Origin: Bacteroidota bacterium
Lineage (GTDB): Bacteria; Bacteroidota; Rhodothermia; Rhodothermales; UBA10348
Length of the DNA: 8,154 nt
Direction of reading: 5' to 3'
Assembly (NCBI GenBank): GCA_004356385.1
Contig: SMXL01000049.1
Coordinates: 1 to 8,154 of the forward strand
Part shown: positions 6,160-8,154 of the stretch, one piece after another
How positions within the stretch are numbered: position 1 is the stretch's first letter
Layout of the letters: each line of letters starts with the position of its first letter
Notes under the pieces: model-generated
What the model was told of the DNA's origin: nothing
What the model saw: only the letters and a program-made list of their open reading frames with translations
Database searches by the model: none
Program-made: the position numbers and the translations under genes

Positions 6160-7035
6160 ATGAAAGCTTGTAATAACTACACATCACTTATCACGACGGT
6201 GGCTTCCGGAGCGGCTGGAGAGGGAGACCGGCTCCGATTGGAAGAACACACGTCGAATTGTGAGGGATGTGCCGCCGAGTACGTTCGGCTATCCTCTCTA
6301 TTGGCAGCCGTTCGAATCGAACAGGAAGATCCCGGGGATGCCTATTGGCAGGGCTATTACAAGCAAATCATGGAGCGAATCGACGGGATTCCGTCAATTG
6401 CCTACAGCTCGGAGATGCAGACCACGGGGAGTGCCGGCGACGTATTGCGTCAACGATTAGTCCGTCTGGCTGATTGGCTCGTCCCGCGTCAACGCTGGGC
6501 ACTGCAATTGGCCGTGGCGGCTCTGCTCGTCGTCGCTGGTGTCCTCCTGGGTCGCACGTTCCTGAGCCCGGTTGAAATCGATCCCCAATTGGCCGAAAAT
6601 GACCTCTCTAGTACTCAAATTCAACAAAATGCGCTGGAAATGAGAGCGCATGCCTATCTGGGAAAATCGAAAACCCTGCTGCTCGGCCTCGTCAATTTCG
6701 ACCTGGAAGAAGATGATCCTAGCACATTGAATTTCGAAAAGCGTCGGGTGATTGCGGGCGATCTGGTTCGGGAAGCCAGCTTTCTGCAGGATCGACTTTC
6801 GTTCGCGGAGCATCAGCGGCTTCGGAGGCTCGTTGCCGACCTCGAAGTCATTCTGATCCAGATTGCAAACATCGAATCTGCCTACGACGTGCCTGAAATC
6901 GAAATCGTACAAAGCGGAGTCGCCCGCAAAGCCATTTTATTTAAAATAGATGTGGAAGAAATGCGGCGAGACGATGCCGCAATTTCAACCGAATTTTCTA
7001 ACAGGAGAAGCGCACCTGCGACTTCATCGGTCTGA
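6160..7035 (+). CDS. Membrane-bound zf-HC2 anti-sigma factor
   Basis: 291-residue single-pass membrane protein predicted to hold the ECF sigma factor encoded just upstream. The N-terminal zinc-binding anti-sigma domain (1-50) has the H-x3-C-x2-C motif H30, C34, C37, with C4 as the likely fourth ligand; these are the only cysteines. A linker (51-110) leads to one membrane helix at about 113-134 (RWALQLAVAALLVVAGVLLG). Residues 135-291 should be outside the cytoplasm. This part is mostly helical in character, with a leucine-rich stretch near 168-235 (SKTLLLGLVNF, ADLEVILIQIANIES) and then ARKAILFKIDVEEMRR (255-270). I recall similar tails in anti-sigma-like proteins of Acidobacteria and related groups, from memory only. 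AGAAGGG, 8 nt before the ATG, is a fair ribosome binding site. The HEAT-repeat gene starts 21 nt downstream. Release could occur by proteolysis or conformational change; the sequence does not say which. Confidence 0.9.
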   Translation: MKACNNYTSLITTVASGAAGEGDRLRLEEHTSNCEGCAAEYVRLSSLLAAVRIEQEDPGDAYWQGYYKQIMERIDGIPSIAYSSEMQTTGSAGDVLRQRLVRLADWLVPRQRWALQLAVAALLVVAGVLLGRTFLSPVEIDPQLAENDLSSTQIQQNALEMRAHAYLGKSKTLLLGLVNFDLEEDDPSTLNFEKRRVIAGDLVREASFLQDRLSFAEHQRLRRLVADLEVILIQIANIESAYDVPEIEIVQSGVARKAILFKIDVEEMRRDDAAISTEFSNRRSAPATSSV

Positions 7036-7056
7036 TCACAAACGAATTACAACGAT

Positions 7057-8154
7057 ATGAAACGGAAGAATTATACTGGTCTCTTTTCAGTTGCGTTTCT
7101 CTCACTCGTCCTTGGAACGAGTGCATATGCACAGGATGCGTATGAAGAGGCATATCAAGAGGCCAATGACCTCATTCTGGATGAGAATTGGTCGCAAGCG
7201 GTTACGGCGTTCCAACGTTTTCTGAGCGACAACAAAAGTGGTCGTCGACTGGACGACGCTCGATTTTTCATCTGCTACGCGATCGACAAGCAAAGCCCGG
7301 GTTCTAAAACGGCATTTGAGTGTTTCGACGAATTTGTGGATGACCATAGTCGATCCACGTACGCCGACGACGCCCAGAGAAGTTTGATTCGAATCGGCCA
7401 ACGTCTGGCCCGGGAGGGGAATCCGGAATACGGCGAACGGATTCGCTCTTTTCGCCAGGCGGAAGATGAAGAGGTGGCGATCGCCGCTTTGTACGCGCTA
7501 CAAAACATCGGCGATGACGAAGCACTCGCGACCATGATAAGTCTTTTCAACCGTACGAGTAGCGAAGAAATACGGAAAAAAATCGTCTACGCGATGGCGA
7601 ATTTTGAAACCACCGACGTCGTTGACAAGCTGATCGAAATCGCGACGGGTGGGTCTTCAACAGAGGTTAGGAAGAGTGCGGTCTTCGCCTTGTCCAATCA
7701 TAGCGACGACCTATATGTAGTGGCTGCCCTTAAGATTGTGCTGGATTCAGATAGCGATATCGAAATTCGGAAAGTAGCGCTACACGCGATGAGTAATACC
7801 GATGTTTCCGACGTAGTGCCGATGCTGGAAGAAATCGCTACCAACGAGGCGAATGAAGAGCTGGCGAAGTCAGCGGCATATGCATTGGGAAATGTCAATA
7901 CGCGCGAGGCGGGAGAGGCTTTGAAGAACATCATGATGAACGCCCGCCTGACCGAGGCCAGAAAGGCGGCGCTCTACGCGATCGGAAATACGGAAATGAC
8001 CGACCTCGTTCCATTTGTTCGGGACGCAGCAATCAATGCTACCGACGAGGAACTTGGTAAGGCGGCGGCATTTGCTCTAGGGAATTTCTATTCCAGCGAT
8101 GCGAATGAAGCTCTCTCGATGATTCTTTCAACGGCGCGTCTCACTGAAGTCAAA
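7057..8154 (+). CDS. Exported TPR-like/HEAT-repeat protein, C-terminus cut by window edge
   Basis: The first 366 residues of a longer protein are visible; no stop occurs before the window end. A signal peptide (1-25, ending SAYAQ) predicts export to the periplasm or beyond. Residues 27-118 contain helix pairs resembling TPR or BamD/YbgF-type repeats (YEEAYQEANDLILDENWSQA, then DDARFFICYAI and AFECFDEFVDDH). From about 138 to 366 run seven HEAT repeats of about 32 residues, each with [YFH]-A-[LMI]-x-N; the Asn falls at 150, 182, 214, 247, 279, 311 and 343. HEAT arrays form curved scaffolds that bind other proteins. There is no visible catalytic motif. The gene starts 21 nt after the anti-sigma stop without a clear Shine-Dalgarno, so it belongs to the sigma operon. 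It may be a sensor partner, an adaptor, or simply an envelope protein under the same control. Confidence 0.88.
   Translation, partial: MKRKNYTGLFSVAFLSLVLGTSAYAQDAYEEAYQEANDLILDENWSQAVTAFQRFLSDNKSGRRLDDARFFICYAIDKQSPGSKTAFECFDEFVDDHSRSTYADDAQRSLIRIGQRLAREGNPEYGERIRSFRQAEDEEVAIAALYALQNIGDDEALATMISLFNRTSSEEIRKKIVYAMANFETTDVVDKLIEIATGGSSTEVRKSAVFALSNHSDDLYVVAALKIVLDSDSDIEIRKVALHAMSNTDVSDVVPMLEEIATNEANEELAKSAAYALGNVNTREAGEALKNIMMNARLTEARKAALYAIGNTEMTDLVPFVRDAAINATDEELGKAAAFALGNFYSSDANEALSMILSTARLTEVK
7480..8154 (+). repeat. Coding tandem array of seven HEAT repeats (about 96-nt period)
   Basis: Seven protein-level repeats begin near residues 142, 174, 206, 239, 271, 303 and 335. The spacing of the conserved Asn is 32, 32, 33, 32, 32 and 32 residues. 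The array continues to the window edge, so the total number is unknown. Nucleotide identity between units is limited, so this is an old protein repeat and not a simple DNA repeat. Confidence 0.8.

Noticed and set aside
6457..6912. 151-codon open frame on the minus strand
   Set aside because: It is antisense to the anti-sigma factor and shows no recognisable features.

Overview
This window fits a Gram-negative heterotrophic bacterium of the FCB type. A relative of Rhodothermota, Balneolota or Gemmatimonadota is my best guess, not a firm one. The grounds are a GC content near 50%, three exported proteins whose signal peptides end in A-x-A or A-A followed by Gln, mostly weak or absent Shine-Dalgarno sequences, and an ECF sigma / zinc-finger anti-sigma / HEAT-repeat cluster. 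I saw no rRNA, tRNA, CRISPR array, insertion sequence or convincing rho-independent terminator.

Layout. (1) Minus strand, 1-3161: a secreted CocE/NonD (S15-like) serine hydrolase, followed 4 nt later by an APC-family amino-acid permease that runs off the left edge. Together they look like an operon that cleaves amide or ester substrates outside the cytoplasm and imports the amino-acid-like product. (2) 3162-3456: a divergent intergenic region with short inverted and direct repeats, including a probable operator for the next genes. (3) Plus strand, 3457-4037: an intact vapBC type II toxin-antitoxin pair with a 1-nt overlap. (4) 4217-5137: an exported metallo-beta-lactamase-fold hydrolase with all its metal ligands. 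(5) 5138-5562: a 425-nt stretch with no firm gene, but with an in-frame open stretch after the hydrolase stop, a small open frame and several palindromes near the sigma gene. (6) 5563 to the right edge: an ECF sigma factor, a membrane-bound zf-HC2 anti-sigma factor, and an exported protein with TPR-like helices followed by at least seven HEAT repeats, cut by the window end.

How the genes may work together. The last three genes are the most interesting unit. The sigma factor should be held by the cytoplasmic zinc-finger part of the anti-sigma factor. That protein crosses the membrane once and carries a 157-residue extracytoplasmic domain. The exported HEAT-repeat scaffold, encoded 21 nt downstream, is a natural candidate to sense or transmit an envelope signal to that domain. 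This last step is inference. The hydrolase-permease pair, vapBC and the metallo-hydrolase have no visible functional link to it.
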